Shown piece by piece: positions 34,140 to 45,310 of a stretch of 64,000 nt of DNA. Position numbers and translations under genes: made by a program. This stretch comes from Diphasiastrum complanatum (taxonomy: Eukaryota; Streptophyta; Lycopodiopsida; Lycopodiales; Lycopodiaceae), in contig CM055104.1 of the NCBI GenBank assembly GCA_029204225.1, positions 45,019,835 through 45,083,834 on the forward strand, written 5' to 3'. Every line of letters starts with the position of its first letter. Position 1 is the first letter of the stretch. The notes beneath the pieces were generated by a model that saw only the letters and a program-made list of their open reading frames with translations, had not been told where the DNA came from and ran no database searches.

Positions 34140-36282
34140 AGATAAAAGCAGGGTTCGTTGTACTTTCTCAGTCGACTCCTATTGACTACAGTGTCGAGGA
34201 TATCGCCTTGAAGGATTTGGAGTTGGACATATCCAGAGGCAAAGATTTTTTTTATTACGTAAGGTACTTGGCCCAAAAATTTCAGTTTGTCTTTGAAGGC
34301 TCTGGCCTGGTATAGCAGGACCTTATCGCCAACCTGGAAATCTCTAAGTTTTAATGATCGATCATGCCATGCTTTTTGTCGTCGTTTGTGGACTTGTTGA
34401 GCATGGATGCTGATCCGTCATGTTTCACAAAGTTGCTCCAGATGAAATAACCTATTTGCTAGATTCTGAGGAGTATCGAGCTCAAGGTTGTAGGCTACTC
34501 GAAGGGAGGGGATGTGGAATTCCACAGGCATAATGGCTTCTTGTCCATATGTAAGATGGAAGGGGGTTAAGCTTGTAGCTCACTTTGGGGCAGTGCGATA
34601 AGCCCAGAGAGGAGCATGGAGTTTGAGTTTCCAATCAGATCGGCTGGATTCGACGGTTTTGGTGAGAATTCCACATAGGATTTTATTGGTGGATTATGCC
34701 TGGCCATTGTAGCCTGGATAGTATGGGGAACTTTTGCAATGTACCACAAAAAATTTGGAAAGAAGATCTGCTATGACAGAGTTAAGGAAATGTGTACCCC
34801 TATCAGTGATAAGCTCTAGAGGACATCCGAACCAAACTATAACCTGTTCATAGAGAAATTTGGCGGTAGAACGAGCGTCAGCATTGCGAACAGCTCTTGC
34901 ATCGGCCCATTTGGTGCAATAGTCCGTAGCTACTATGATGTAATGAGATTGTATGTGTCGAGCAGCAAGACTAATAGGTCCGACATAATCAATTTCCCAT
35001 TTCTGGAAAGCTTGATCAGTGGTTACGGGGTGTAAAGGCATGTAGTCTGTTTTTTGAAAGCGTTTTGTGCGTTGGTAGACATCACAAGCTTTAGTGTAAT
35101 TGTGCGTATCCTTAAAGAGTGTTGGCCACCAAAAATCGGCTAAGAGGATTTTCTTAGCAGTTGTTTCAGAAGAGAAATGGCCGGCACCAATACCTTCATG
35201 AGTGAGAGAAATTATAGAGGGTATTTCTCCTTCAGTAAGACATTGTCGGATAATTCCATCTAACCCTTGCTTGTAGAGTTGTCCTGCAATTAACGTATAA
35301 GGTTTAGTTTTGAGGACCAACGCACGTTGTTCAGGTTTAGAGAAGGAAGGATCCATTTGTCCTGAAGTTAAATATTTGGTAATTTTCTTAGCCCATACAA
35401 GTGTAGAGTCAACTTGAAAAAGCATTGCATCTAGTCAATCATCGTTGACACCTTGATCAGGGGTTGGAAGGTTAGGGATTCGGGATAGATGGTCTGCTAA
35501 AAAATGCCGAACTCCCTTACGAACCACGATCCTAAACTCAAATTCTCTCAATAATAGGATCCATCTAGTAATACGGCCAATGGTGCAGGTCTTGTTGATG
35601 AGATACAACAGTGCTTGATGATCAGTGAAGAACGCAAAGACTTTTCCTAGAAGATAATGGCGAAACTTCACCGCATATACCATTGCCAAGGCTTCACATT
35701 AGTTAGTGGTATAATTGACTTCAACAGGTATCAATTGTCGACTTAGAAAACAAATTGGGTAGTCCTTTTTGAATTCACCCGGTTGGGTGAGCACTGCTCC
35801 AATGGCATACTTGGATGCATCGGTATGCACATGGAATTCTTTAGAATAATCAGGATTGGTAAGGGCTTCTTTGAGGTGAATAAAGATGACGCGTTGTTCA
35901 TCCATCCATTTGGGAACTACAACTACTTTGTAGATCAAGCGTGCTTTGTTAGCAAAGTCGAAAATAAAGCACCGATAGTAGTTGGTGTGGCCAAGGAAGG
36001 AGTAAACTTCACATATCGTACGCGGTTCCGGTAGATTTTGAATGATAAGGATCTTTTCAGGGTCAGTGGCAATGCCATTTTGTGAGATAATATGTCCTAA
36101 CACAATACCATGGGTTACCCAAATCTGGCATTTTTCAGGATTAAGAGAGATATTGAAGCGTTGACATCAGATAAATTTTTTTTTGAGCACAGACAGATGA
36201 TTTATTTCTTCGAAATGTGCTCCTAAATCGTCCAAGTAAACTTTCAAGGTATCGCCCATCTGCTGAGAAAAGGCCGCTTGCA
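34140..36282 (-). mobile_element. Gypsy-C RT end, RNase H and integrase
   Basis: The best-kept copy of gypsy-C. Minus-strand frames give the RT end (36,103-35,699; LGHIISQNGIATDPEKI), RNase H (35,689-35,435; FTDHQALLYLINK, HFLADHLSRIPN) and integrase (35,425-34,694, 243 codons). The integrase has an HHCC-type zinc region (H..GAGHFSS...CDVYQRTK), core Asp in WEIDYVGP, Asp in ITDRGTHF and the following region. A stop separates RNase H from integrase, and the C-terminus is in other frames to about 34.14 kb. The RT front was lost to repeat X copy C. Confidence 0.88.
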
Positions 36283-36860
36283 TAAAAGCACTAAGGCTTA
36301 CCCAACTAGTGCTCAAAACGGAAATGAAACTATCGAAGGTGATAAAATAGAAACCCTTGCTAAGGCTTACCCAACTAGCAAGGTGTTTAGTCTAAATTCT
36401 ACTTAACACCCAAAGGGTAATAAAATAATATTGTGGCTAATATTAAACAAATAAACAATAAAGAACACAAATAAACCGATGAAAAGGAGGCAATAGGAGG
36501 CCCGAGCACCTTCCCTCAAGCTATGCACCTTTCCAAAGGGAACACAAATGACATAGAATGATAATTCTCCAAACTATAGAGCAAGATAGCTTAATCTCAA
36601 AAGTGTTGGTTACAATGCAAATACCTCTCCTTTTATGGCAAGGAGGGCCTTCCATAAGTGTCTACTAACTTATGGGACTAATCTATTTCTAGCTTTTCAA
36701 GAACTTCTAACTTAGGATTTAGAACTTCAAATTTCTTAACTTAGGAAAACTTAAGATAAAATATTTCTAGTCTTAAGTTCTTTAAGTCTAAGTTCTAAAT
36801 CTAAGTTTAAGCTATTTTATTATTATTTAAGCTTCTACTCATGGACTTACAAAACGACCG
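36283..36860 (-). repeat. Repeat X, copy C
   Basis: An inverted copy of the LTR-like part of repeat X. Its end, AAGCACTAAGGCTTACCCAACT, shows the same short motif twice (about 36,287 and 36,362), as at the end of copy A. It interrupts the gypsy-C RT. Confidence 0.6.
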
Positions 36861-37000
36861 ATATCTGAGAGTAAGTTCCTCAACCAAATTGCTTCCTTTG
36901 TAGCTTGAGAGACTTCGATATGCTCTGATTCAGTGGAAGATAGAGCTACCGAAGATTGCTTGCGACTGTTCTAGAAAATTGGACCATTGTTGAGGTAGAA
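36861..37000 (-). mobile_element. Copia RNase H remnant
   Basis: About 45 minus-strand codons read SSVALSSTESEHIEVSQATK, the diagnostic RNase H motif. Nothing before or after it belongs to the same element. Confidence 0.6.
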
Positions 37001-37942
37001 TGTAAATTTGGAGGTAGATGTGGCTAAAATGAAAGTCTAAATTAATGTGCAATGTTGATGAGCAGTAGTGCAATAGCAATCTCTAAAACAACTCTAAGAA
37101 GTGAGCTAGAATGCTCAGAAGTGTTCAAGCTCGCAAGCTCAAGAGAGAGAGCAAACTATTCAAATGCTTTTGATAATTCTGATTTTCAATGAATTAATCT
37201 GTATGAATATGAACAACTATTTATATTAAGAAATTAGGTCATCACTTGTGATCGCTAGTTGGCTGGTGATCCGCTAGCATCCATCCGATCCTTGTCATTG
37301 ATTGCTGATAAGCGGTGAAATTGGCCGTAAACGTTCTATCTGCATAAATGAACCAAAACTGTAGCTCTACAGAAATGAACTAAAACAGCCACAAGCAACA
37401 TTGTCAGGTTTTTCGCAAAAAGGCGAAGGTACCCTTAAATCTCATTGAGGGTTGCCCCACACTTTGCCAGAGTCATTTCCTTAACTTTTGAGACTCTTTG
37501 GAAACAGTGAAAAATGCGACACTATGATTTTACACGAGATTTCTATTAGGCAAAAAATGCGACACTGTCGTAAACTCCGTGAAATTCTACAAATGTGTAA
37601 AAACACTTGTAATTTTGCAGATTGTGTAAACACATGGGAAAATCCGCAAAATTGGATAAACAATGGATGAATATAAAATGCAATTAGATGATTGGTAAGA
37701 AGGAGAATAATCAAACACAGATAACTCTGATTAAAAGAGAATTTCAATTAACACTTACATAGTTTGATTCAGCTCGTATATATATTTACAAGTGTTGAGA
37801 GAAAAATATCTCATGCCATAACTGCCATTTGCATCTGTACAAAAGTTGGTAACCGCCCTTAGGATATTTGTTTCTCAAGCCTTTTAGGGTTGGTGATAAG
37901 TTGGCGACGTCGATCTGCCAATGTAGCAAAAATGCAAAAAAC
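37001..37942. other. Repeat-derived spacer
   Basis: No gene. The 37.4-37.7 kb part has recurring GCGACACT and CGCAAAA-type words and resembles 45.4-45.6 kb, so both probably come from one element's untranslated region. Confidence 0.4.
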
Positions 37943-38861
37943 CTAGAAACCCAGAAAACCCGAAGGTGCCCGTTGGACTGAAGGTATGCAAATTCTAAAG
38001 GTGCTCTTCTTCTTCAAGAAATAAATCCATGTCCTCCTAGAGTAATCATCTATGAAAGTCATAAAATAGTAGGCTTTTCCCATCGACATGGTCTTTATTG
38101 GACCACACAGGTCGCTGTGAAATTGTTCCAGCGGTTTCTTAGCTCTTGCAGCTCCACCTTTCTTGAATGTCTCCCTGTGATGCTTTCCCATGATGCATCC
38201 TTCACATATGGCATGATGATCATCCTGTAATGCTGGTAATCTTGTTACCATCTTCAACTTTGCCATCAATCTTAAGCTCCCATAGTTCAAGTGACCAAGT
38301 CTCCTGTGCCACAACTTAGATTGAGATGTTGTTAAGATAGCCAAACCATATTCTCCTGGTTTTGCAGCATCCAATTTATAAAGGCCACAGTTACTATCTC
38401 TATAACCTTTCGCTACCACCTTATGGTTGTGGTTCATATCGTTCATAAGACATCCATCCTTGACAAATTCAACCTTAAGATGTTGATTTGCCATCACACC
38501 AATAGAAAGCAAACTCTTTTTGAGTCCAGGAACATAAAGCAGCATTTGAAATGGATTTTGTCCAGTACTCACTTTGAATGTGGTTCTAAAAGCCCATAAA
38601 GCTACATGAAGCTTATGTTCCCAATCCGATCGTGAAGCTTCAACCATCTTCGTGATAATTCCACAGAGGATCTTGTTTAATTATTTTGCTTTGTCCATTG
38701 CAGCGCAAGTAATAGGATGTACTCTTCCTATGGACAACCACATAAGAGGACAATAGCTGAGTGATAGTCTCTTTTAAAAATGTGTTCCATGATCACTCAC
38801 GAGTTCTAGTGGCACCCAAGATGCACTAAGATGTTCTCATACATGAATTTAGCAGTGGAAT
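37943..38861 (-). mobile_element. Chimera: gypsy-D integrase joined to copia-5 GAG-pre-integrase/integrase
   Basis: A 234-codon minus-strand frame starts in gypsy integrase (SDWEHKLHVALWAFRTTFKV) and passes, without a stop, into a copia segment (LKKSLLSIGVMA, LWHRRLGHLNYGSL, CEGCIMGKHHRETF, HSDLCGP, FIDDYSRRTWIYFL). Upstream codons to 38,861 continue the gypsy integrase and are the left half of the site into which copia-1a inserted. The join within one frame is a recombination scar, not a working gene. Confidence 0.8.
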
Positions 38862-39514
38862 TGTGAAAAATTGTCAACTAGTAGTATTTTCCTAACTTGA
38901 GATTTTGTAGGCCTATGGCCAAATAAAAGTTAGAGATAGGTTCATACATGTATGTAGAGGCCCAAAGTATGTGTACACTACTTTTGAGGTCACATTAATT
39001 AGAGGAGGTCGAGTGTGGAGCTCTTCTATTGGCTCATAATTTGGTGCATTCCTATTTGACCAAATTTCTAGGTATATGGGTGAATCCTATTGGACCCCAA
39101 TTTTAGCCTATCATAAGACAAGTGGCCAAGAGGCACTATGGCTGCTATAAATAGCCATCTCCACGAGTATGTACACATCTCATTTTCATTCTATTGAATG
39201 AATGTTATGCTCTTTGAAGGTCCATCTTCTTCTCTCTCACTTTTTTGTTCATATCTTGCATTCTAGCCACTAGAATTGTGATTTCTTTGTTGCTATGGCT
39301 TCACACGTGTGAAATGCAGGTTGTAGGCTCTGAAGTACGGACAGGGACAGCAAGTTTCTGTTTGTGGAAGCTTATGATCAGATTTTGATGTTTAGTTGAT
39401 GTTTAGTATGCTTAACATCACAATTTCTATCATTTTTTCAATCTAGATGTGCATAACTTCCATGGCCAAGATCTTTATGAAACTTTAGCATCTTTTGGAT
39501 CTGAGTTTTTCACA
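38862..39514 (+). mobile_element. Copia-1a 5' LTR
   Basis: A 653-bp LTR with inverted ends TGTGAAAAA...TTTTTCACA. A TATA box (TATAAATAG) lies at 39,146-39,154 and CACACGTGTG at 39,302-39,311. It is identical by eye to the 3' LTR except G at 38,954 (A at 44,162). Confidence 0.97.
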
Positions 39515-39526
39515 TGGTATCAGAGC
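39515..39526 (+). other. Copia-1a primer-binding site
   Basis: TGGTATCAGAGC directly after the 5' LTR complements initiator tRNA-Met. A 597-bp leader separates it from the polyprotein start. Confidence 0.95.
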
Positions 39527-40123
39527 ATTAGGCGGCCAAATGTGCAGGTTTTGCCAGATTTAGAAGAGATTTGTGGGCGAGTTTGCTTTTGTAGCATTCC
39601 AATCAAGTTTCTAGCTAAAAATCTTGTTGATTTATGTGTAGAAATTGGATCTTTGTGATCAAAACATCATTTGTATGCATTTCAATTGAAGTAGGGCGAA
39701 TTCCCTCTGTACTTATCAGAATAAGGAGACAAAAATTGTTTTGGAAAGAGGGAGATGCAAGATCCAACAAGATCCTATTAGTTTTCCATTCTAGCATATA
39801 GTTTTTTGATTCAATTTCTTGCTTCTTCATGTCAAAAACTTCAAAATTGATGTAACCCTCTGATTTTCAGTTTGCTGAATGATTCAAGAGTGTATTTCAA
39901 TCTTAGGAGTGAGGGAAAAGCAAGTATATTGAGGTTTGGTCTTGGTTTGATCAAGAAATCATAAAACTAGTGGCTAAAATTAAGGAAAAAGTGAGGAAAA
40001 GAGAGAAAAAGTAAGGTTTTAGGTTCCAAATCTTTGTGATTTCTTCTTGTGTTTCATTTGTTGATTCAAGAGAGTGCTTAGTGCATTGGAACAGGTCAAA
40101 GATCAGAGATCAATCATTGCAAC

Positions 40124-43100
40124 ATGGCTACAAATGGAGGCTACATGTTGGAAAGCAATGATAGGCTTACCTCCCTCAACTATTCTACTTGGAAAGTAAG
40201 GATGGAGTCTTTGCTTGAGATGAATGAGTTGATGGATATTGTTGTAGGTGTGGAGGAGAGACCTTTGGCACCTCAAGAACAATTGAGGTATGACAAGAGG
40301 GCAAAGAAAGCCCTTCACATGATCAAGATGAATGTGACAAATGAGCTTATCAAAGAGGTTGGTAAGTGCACATCATCTAGTGAAGCTTGGGAAGCCTTGA
40401 AGAAGGTTTATGAATCCAAGTCTACTTCTAGAGTGTTGACTTTAAGAAGGCAAATCTTTTCTTGTATGCAAAAGAAGAGTGAGAATGGACATGCTTTTGT
40501 TTTGAGAGTTAAAGCATTGAATGATGAGTTAGCATGCATTAATGATGGCATAAATAATGAGGAGCTTGTTCAAGTGATTCTCAATGGCTTGTTGGATGAT
40601 CATGCTAATCTTGTTCAAAGTTATGCTATCCAAAAATGTTTACCAAGTGTTGGAGACTTGCAAGAGGTCTTGTTGGCTGAAGAATTCAGGTTGCAAGCAA
40701 GAGTGGGAGCATCTTCTACATCTCAAGGAGGAGAAGAGGAGGCAATGTTCTCTAAAGGCAAGTTCAAGGGCAAAGGTAAAAGCAATTGGTCTAAAGGGCA
40801 AGACCAAGGTGAGCACTCTACTTTTGGCAAAAAGAAGGATAGATCTAAGCTAAAATGTTTCTATTGTGGAGTCAAAGGGCATTTTGCTAGTGATTGTTTT
40901 AAGAAAAAGAGGGATCAAGGGGAAAAGCAAACCAATCTAACTATTGATGAGGGTGGGGATGAGCTTCTTTCAAATGATGCTTTTGTTATGTCATCTTGCT
41001 TGTTGGCTAATCATGGAGACATTGATCCTTGGTGGATTGATAGTGGAGCCACTTCTCATATGACATATCATAAAGAGTATTTTTCATCTTTAATGGCATT
41101 TGATGGTGATAGGAAGGTAATCTATACCGCAAATGATGGTGAGTGTGCAATCAAGGGGATTGGCACAATTCCTATTTCACTTTCTACAAATAGGAATATA
41201 GAATTGAAAGATGTTTTGCTCATTCCATCCATTACCAAGAACTTACTTAGTGTAAGCCAAATGCTTGACAAAGGATTCAAAGTTGAGTTTGATGGTGATG
41301 CTTGCTTGATCAAAAAGGGGTGTAGTATCATTGCAAAAGGGAAAAGGCAAGGGAAATTGTTCAAGCTTGATGCATGTGTTGTTGCTAACCAAGTTGGATG
41401 CATGGCAAATGAACAAATGTCAATTCAAGAGGTATGGCATAAAAGGATGGGACATCTCAACTACAAGGCCTTGGAGGTAATAGCCAAAAAGGAGGTAGTA
41501 AGGGGACTTCCCAAGTCTCTTACTTGCTTGAATCATGTTTGTGAAGAATGTGCTTTGTCTAAATCACATAGATTGCCATATACTAGATCTATATCTAGAT
41601 CTAAGATGCCTTTTTCTCTCTTGCATTCGGATATTCATGGTGTTACTACAATTAGCAATGGAGGTGCTAAGATGTATGTAACTTTCATTGATGATTTTAG
41701 TAGATTTTGTTGGGTTTATCTACTAAAGAGCAAGGATGAGGTGTTTGATGTGTTTGTCAAGTTCAAAGTTGCTATTGAGACTCAATTTACAACCAAAATC
41801 AAATGCTTGAGGAGCGACAATGGTGGTGAATACATTTCTAACAAATTCAAAGCCTTTTGCGATGAGCATGGGATCAAGAGGGAGTACACATGTCCAAGAA
41901 CACCACAACAAAATGGAGTGGCCGAGAGGAAGAATAGAACCTTGTGTGAGAGTGCAAAGGCAATGAGATTGAATGCTAATCTTCCTAAACCTTTTTGGAG
42001 TGATGCTTTGTTGTGTGCAAATTTCCTATGCAATAGATGGCCAAGTGTTGTATTGGAAGGAAAAACCCCTTTTGAAGCTTTGTTTGGTACGAAGCCTAAT
42101 GTCAAGTTTCTAAGAACTTTTGGATGCATTTGCTACTTCAACATTACTCTTGATGATAGAACTAAGGAGGATCCATCTTCAAGAAAGGGCATTTTTGTTG
42201 GTTATAGTGAAGTAAGCAAAGCATATAGGATTTATGTTCCTTCAATCAAGAAAGTGTTCACAAGTAGGGATGTCATTTTTGATGAAAGTAACATTCCAAA
42301 AGTTGTTTCAAGTGATGATGGTGTTGTTGCAACTAATGTGCTTGATGACAATGGAGTTGATGACACATTGGATGTGGATGTTGAAGAAGCCTCTTCAAGT
42401 CAAATTCCAAGGAGAACTCCAAGGCATAAAGTGAAACCCTCAAGGCTCACTTATGATGGCAAAGGTAAGCAAGTGGTGGATGGATCCAACTATGCTTTCC
42501 TAACTTCTTTTGATGTACCTTCATGTGTAGATGAAGCAAGGCAAGAAGAGGAATGGATCCAAGCAATGGATCTTGAGTTTGAAGCACTTATGAAGAACAA
42601 CACATGGAGATTGGTGGAGCTTCCAAAGGGCAAAAGTGCAATTGGATGCAAATGGATCTTCAAGGTAAAGACAAATCAAGATGGATCTATCAACAAGTTG
42701 AAGGCAAGGTTGGTGGCTAAAGGTTATGCTCAAGAGCATGGCATTGACTATGAGGAAACCTTTGCACCCGTGGCAAAGATGGTGAGCATAAGAGTAATCA
42801 TTTCCCTTGCAACTCTTTATGGATGGGATCTTTGGCAATTAGACATTTCTAATGCTTTCTTGAATGGTGATCTTGAAGAGGAAGTCTACATGGAGCAACC
42901 CGAGAGCTATGTTTCTCATAGCAAGCCTAATCATGTGTGTTTTCTACAAAAAAGTTTGTATGGTCTTAAGCAAGCACCAAGGAGTTGGTATGCTAGGCTT
43001 AACTCTTTTCTACTTTCTCAAAACTTCACTATGAGTGAGTATGATCATTCACTTTACTTTAGAATTAGTGCTAATGATGTTACAATCCTTCTAATTTATG

Positions 43101-44074
43101 TGGATGACATTATTTTAAGTGGAGGGAACAAGGAAGATATAGAAGATATCAAGAAAGCACTAAAAAAGGAATTTGAAGTGCATGATCTTGGTCTTTTGAG
43201 CTATATCTTAGGAATAGAAGTAATTAGAACTTCTCAAATCACTTTTATTTCACAAGAGAAGTATGCTATTTCTATTCTCAATAGATTTCATATGGTAGAT
43301 GCAAATCCTATTGATACACCTATGGAATCACATGTAAAGCTAACTATAAGAGGTAATGAAAGATCCTTCGAGGACATTACTCTCTATAGGAAGCTAATAG
43401 GTTCTCTTATATATCTAACCATCACAAGACCTGATTTATCTTATTGTGTTGGTAGATTAAGCCAATTCATGCAAGATCCTAGCATAGAACATTGGAAACT
43501 AGGAAAGAGGATCTTGAGATACATCTCGGGAACAAAAGATTTTGGCATTGTTTATAGAGGCTCATCACCTAACTTATTTGGTTTTTCAGATTCAGATTTT
43601 GCAGGAGACCTTATGGATAGAAAATCCATAAATGCACATGCTATTTTCATAGGTGATGGAGCTATCTCATGGATGTCGAAGAAACAAGCAACTATATCAC
43701 TTTCTTCTAGTGAGGCCGAGTACAAAGCTTTGACATCATGCACAAAGGAGATGGTGTGGATCAAGAGGATGATTATGGAGCTTCATTTGCTGGATTTTTC
43801 AGAGAGTCCAATCATCTTTTGTGACAACCTTTCAGCCCAAAGTCTAGCAAGCAATCCGGTTTTCCATGCAAGGAGCAAACATATCGAGGTGGCTTACCAT
43901 TTTGTGAGAGAACAAGTGTTGGCAAAAGAGATCAAGCTTGAACATGTCCCATCAAAGGAATGTGTGGCTGATATCTTTACCAAAGCATTGGGAAAGGACT
44001 TATTTTTCAAGCATAGAACAAGTCTTGGTGTACTTTCTAAATCTATGCTAAAACTAGTTGAAGAGGGAGTGTGA
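40124..44074 (+). CDS. Copia-1a Gag-Pol polyprotein (1316 codons, uninterrupted)
   Basis: One frame encodes all functions. Gag has a UBN2-like domain (residues about 15-200) and a CCHC knuckle CFYCGVKGHFASDC (about 245-258). Protease has WWIDSGATSHMT (Asp near 306). GAG-pre-integrase has HKRMGHLNY (about 440). Integrase shows its catalytic Asp-Asp-Glu in FIDDFSRF, SDNGGEY and GVAERKNR. RT has KARLVAKGYAQ, QLDISNAFLNG and the YVDD site (about 991). RNase H has DSDFAGD, SSSEAEYKAL and KHIEVAYHFV. Length and order match autonomous copia elements. The stop overlaps the first bases of the 3' LTR region, with polypurine GAAGAGGGAG just before the LTR. Confidence 0.97.
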   Translation: MATNGGYMLESNDRLTSLNYSTWKVRMESLLEMNELMDIVVGVEERPLAPQEQLRYDKRAKKALHMIKMNVTNELIKEVGKCTSSSEAWEALKKVYESKSTSRVLTLRRQIFSCMQKKSENGHAFVLRVKALNDELACINDGINNEELVQVILNGLLDDHANLVQSYAIQKCLPSVGDLQEVLLAEEFRLQARVGASSTSQGGEEEAMFSKGKFKGKGKSNWSKGQDQGEHSTFGKKKDRSKLKCFYCGVKGHFASDCFKKKRDQGEKQTNLTIDEGGDELLSNDAFVMSSCLLANHGDIDPWWIDSGATSHMTYHKEYFSSLMAFDGDRKVIYTANDGECAIKGIGTIPISLSTNRNIELKDVLLIPSITKNLLSVSQMLDKGFKVEFDGDACLIKKGCSIIAKGKRQGKLFKLDACVVANQVGCMANEQMSIQEVWHKRMGHLNYKALEVIAKKEVVRGLPKSLTCLNHVCEECALSKSHRLPYTRSISRSKMPFSLLHSDIHGVTTISNGGAKMYVTFIDDFSRFCWVYLLKSKDEVFDVFVKFKVAIETQFTTKIKCLRSDNGGEYISNKFKAFCDEHGIKREYTCPRTPQQNGVAERKNRTLCESAKAMRLNANLPKPFWSDALLCANFLCNRWPSVVLEGKTPFEALFGTKPNVKFLRTFGCICYFNITLDDRTKEDPSSRKGIFVGYSEVSKAYRIYVPSIKKVFTSRDVIFDESNIPKVVSSDDGVVATNVLDDNGVDDTLDVDVEEASSSQIPRRTPRHKVKPSRLTYDGKGKQVVDGSNYAFLTSFDVPSCVDEARQEEEWIQAMDLEFEALMKNNTWRLVELPKGKSAIGCKWIFKVKTNQDGSINKLKARLVAKGYAQEHGIDYEETFAPVAKMVSIRVIISLATLYGWDLWQLDISNAFLNGDLEEEVYMEQPESYVSHSKPNHVCFLQKSLYGLKQAPRSWYARLNSFLLSQNFTMSEYDHSLYFRISANDVTILLIYVDDIILSGGNKEDIEDIKKALKKEFEVHDLGLLSYILGIEVIRTSQITFISQEKYAISILNRFHMVDANPIDTPMESHVKLTIRGNERSFEDITLYRKLIGSLIYLTITRPDLSYCVGRLSQFMQDPSIEHWKLGKRILRYISGTKDFGIVYRGSSPNLFGFSDSDFAGDLMDRKSINAHAIFIGDGAISWMSKKQATISLSSSEAEYKALTSCTKEMVWIKRMIMELHLLDFSESPIIFCDNLSAQSLASNPVFHARSKHIEVAYHFVREQVLAKEIKLEHVPSKECVADIFTKALGKDLFFKHRTSLGVLSKSMLKLVEEGV

Positions 44075-44722
44075 AAAATTGTCAACTAGTAGTATTTTCC
44101 TAACTTGAGATTTTGTAGGCCTATGGCCAAATAAAAGTTAGAGATAGGTTCATACATGTATATAGAGGCCCAAAGTATGTGTACACTACTTTTGAGGTCA
44201 CATTAATTAGAGGAGGTCGAGTGTGGAGCTCTTCTATTGGCTCATAATTTGGTGCATTCCTATTTGACCAAATTTCTAGGTATATGGGTGAATCCTATTG
44301 GACCCCAATTTTAGCCTATCATAAGACAAGTGGCCAAGAGGCACTATGGCTGCTATAAATAGCCATCTCCACGAGTATGTACACATCTCATTTTCATTCT
44401 ATTGAATGAATGTTATGCTCTTTGAAGGTCCATCTTCTTCTCTCTCACTTTTTTGTTCATATCTTGCATTCTAGCCACTAGAATTGTGATTTCTTTGTTG
44501 CTATGGCTTCACACGTGTGAAATGCAGGTTGTAGGCTCTGAAGTACGGACAGGGACAGCAAGTTTCTGTTTGTGGAAGCTTATGATCAGATTTTGATGTT
44601 TAGTTGATGTTTAGTATGCTTAACATCACAATTTCTATCATTTTTTCAATCTAGATGTGCATAACTTCCATGGCCAAGATCTTTATGAAACTTTAGCATC
44701 TTTTGGATCTGAGTTTTTCACA
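44070..44722 (+). mobile_element. Copia-1a 3' LTR
   Basis: 653 bp, same ends as the 5' LTR, TATA box at 44,354-44,362, CACACGTGTG at 44,510-44,519. The base at offset 92 differs from the 5' LTR. Confidence 0.97.
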
Positions 44723-45310
44723 GAATTGGCATCAGCCTTCTTCACCGTCTTGGCTTCTATAGTCAATATCCCATTTCTCAAACATCTTAGCCAGTATAGG
44801 TCGTAACGTCATCCTATCATTTCCCTGGGTTCGGTTGAACCATTGGCACACGTCACACCTCTTAATCTGATAGTGAATATCTTTTAACATTGTGGGCCAC
44901 CACATGTTGCAGCACTTTCCTATTGGTAGCTTCGACAATGAAATGCCCTCCCCCTATTTCTTCGTGGGCGATACTTATGACTTGGGAAACTTAGTGCGGT
45001 AGGACACAACGACCTATGATTCCATTGTTACAGATGCGATAAAGATGTCTTGCCATCAACATGAAAGAGACAGATTCAATGATTAACCTACATCGTTCTA
45101 CCTTGCTCATCTTAGGAGAGGACGTCTCAACATAAGATATCCAACTATATCGGTAGCCCACTCAAGGACAACATCGATTGGAATAGGATGGCATCAGGGA
45201 ATTGTCATCGACCCCTTTACTCTCAAGAACATTCCATATCTATGAGAGGTGATCGGCCAGATAGTGTTGTTTCCCCTTGCGGACAACTATTTTAAAGTCA
45301 AACTCTTGGA
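44723..45310 (-). mobile_element. Gypsy-D RNase H end and integrase start (host of copia-1a)
   Basis: Minus-strand sequence encodes the RNase H end (EFDFKIVVRKGKQHYLADHL at about 45.24-45.30 kb) and the integrase zinc region and core start (WWPTMLKDIHYQIKRCDVCQ, then FEKWDIDY). It stops at 44,723 and resumes at 38,861, on the far side of copia-1a. Several stops and frameshifts are present. Confidence 0.8.

Larger units (their letters stand above)
38862..44722 (+). mobile_element. Complete young Ty1/copia element, copia-1a
   Basis: A full-length 5,861-bp element: two 653-bp LTRs, primer site, one long polyprotein frame and polypurine tract. A 4-bp GAAT repeat flanks it (38,858-38,861 and 44,723-44,726); copia elements usually make 5-bp duplications, so one base may have been lost. 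Removing it rejoins a gypsy-D integrase frame on the minus strand. One LTR difference in 653 bp implies a very recent insertion, and nothing in the sequence shows it to be disabled. Confidence 0.96.
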
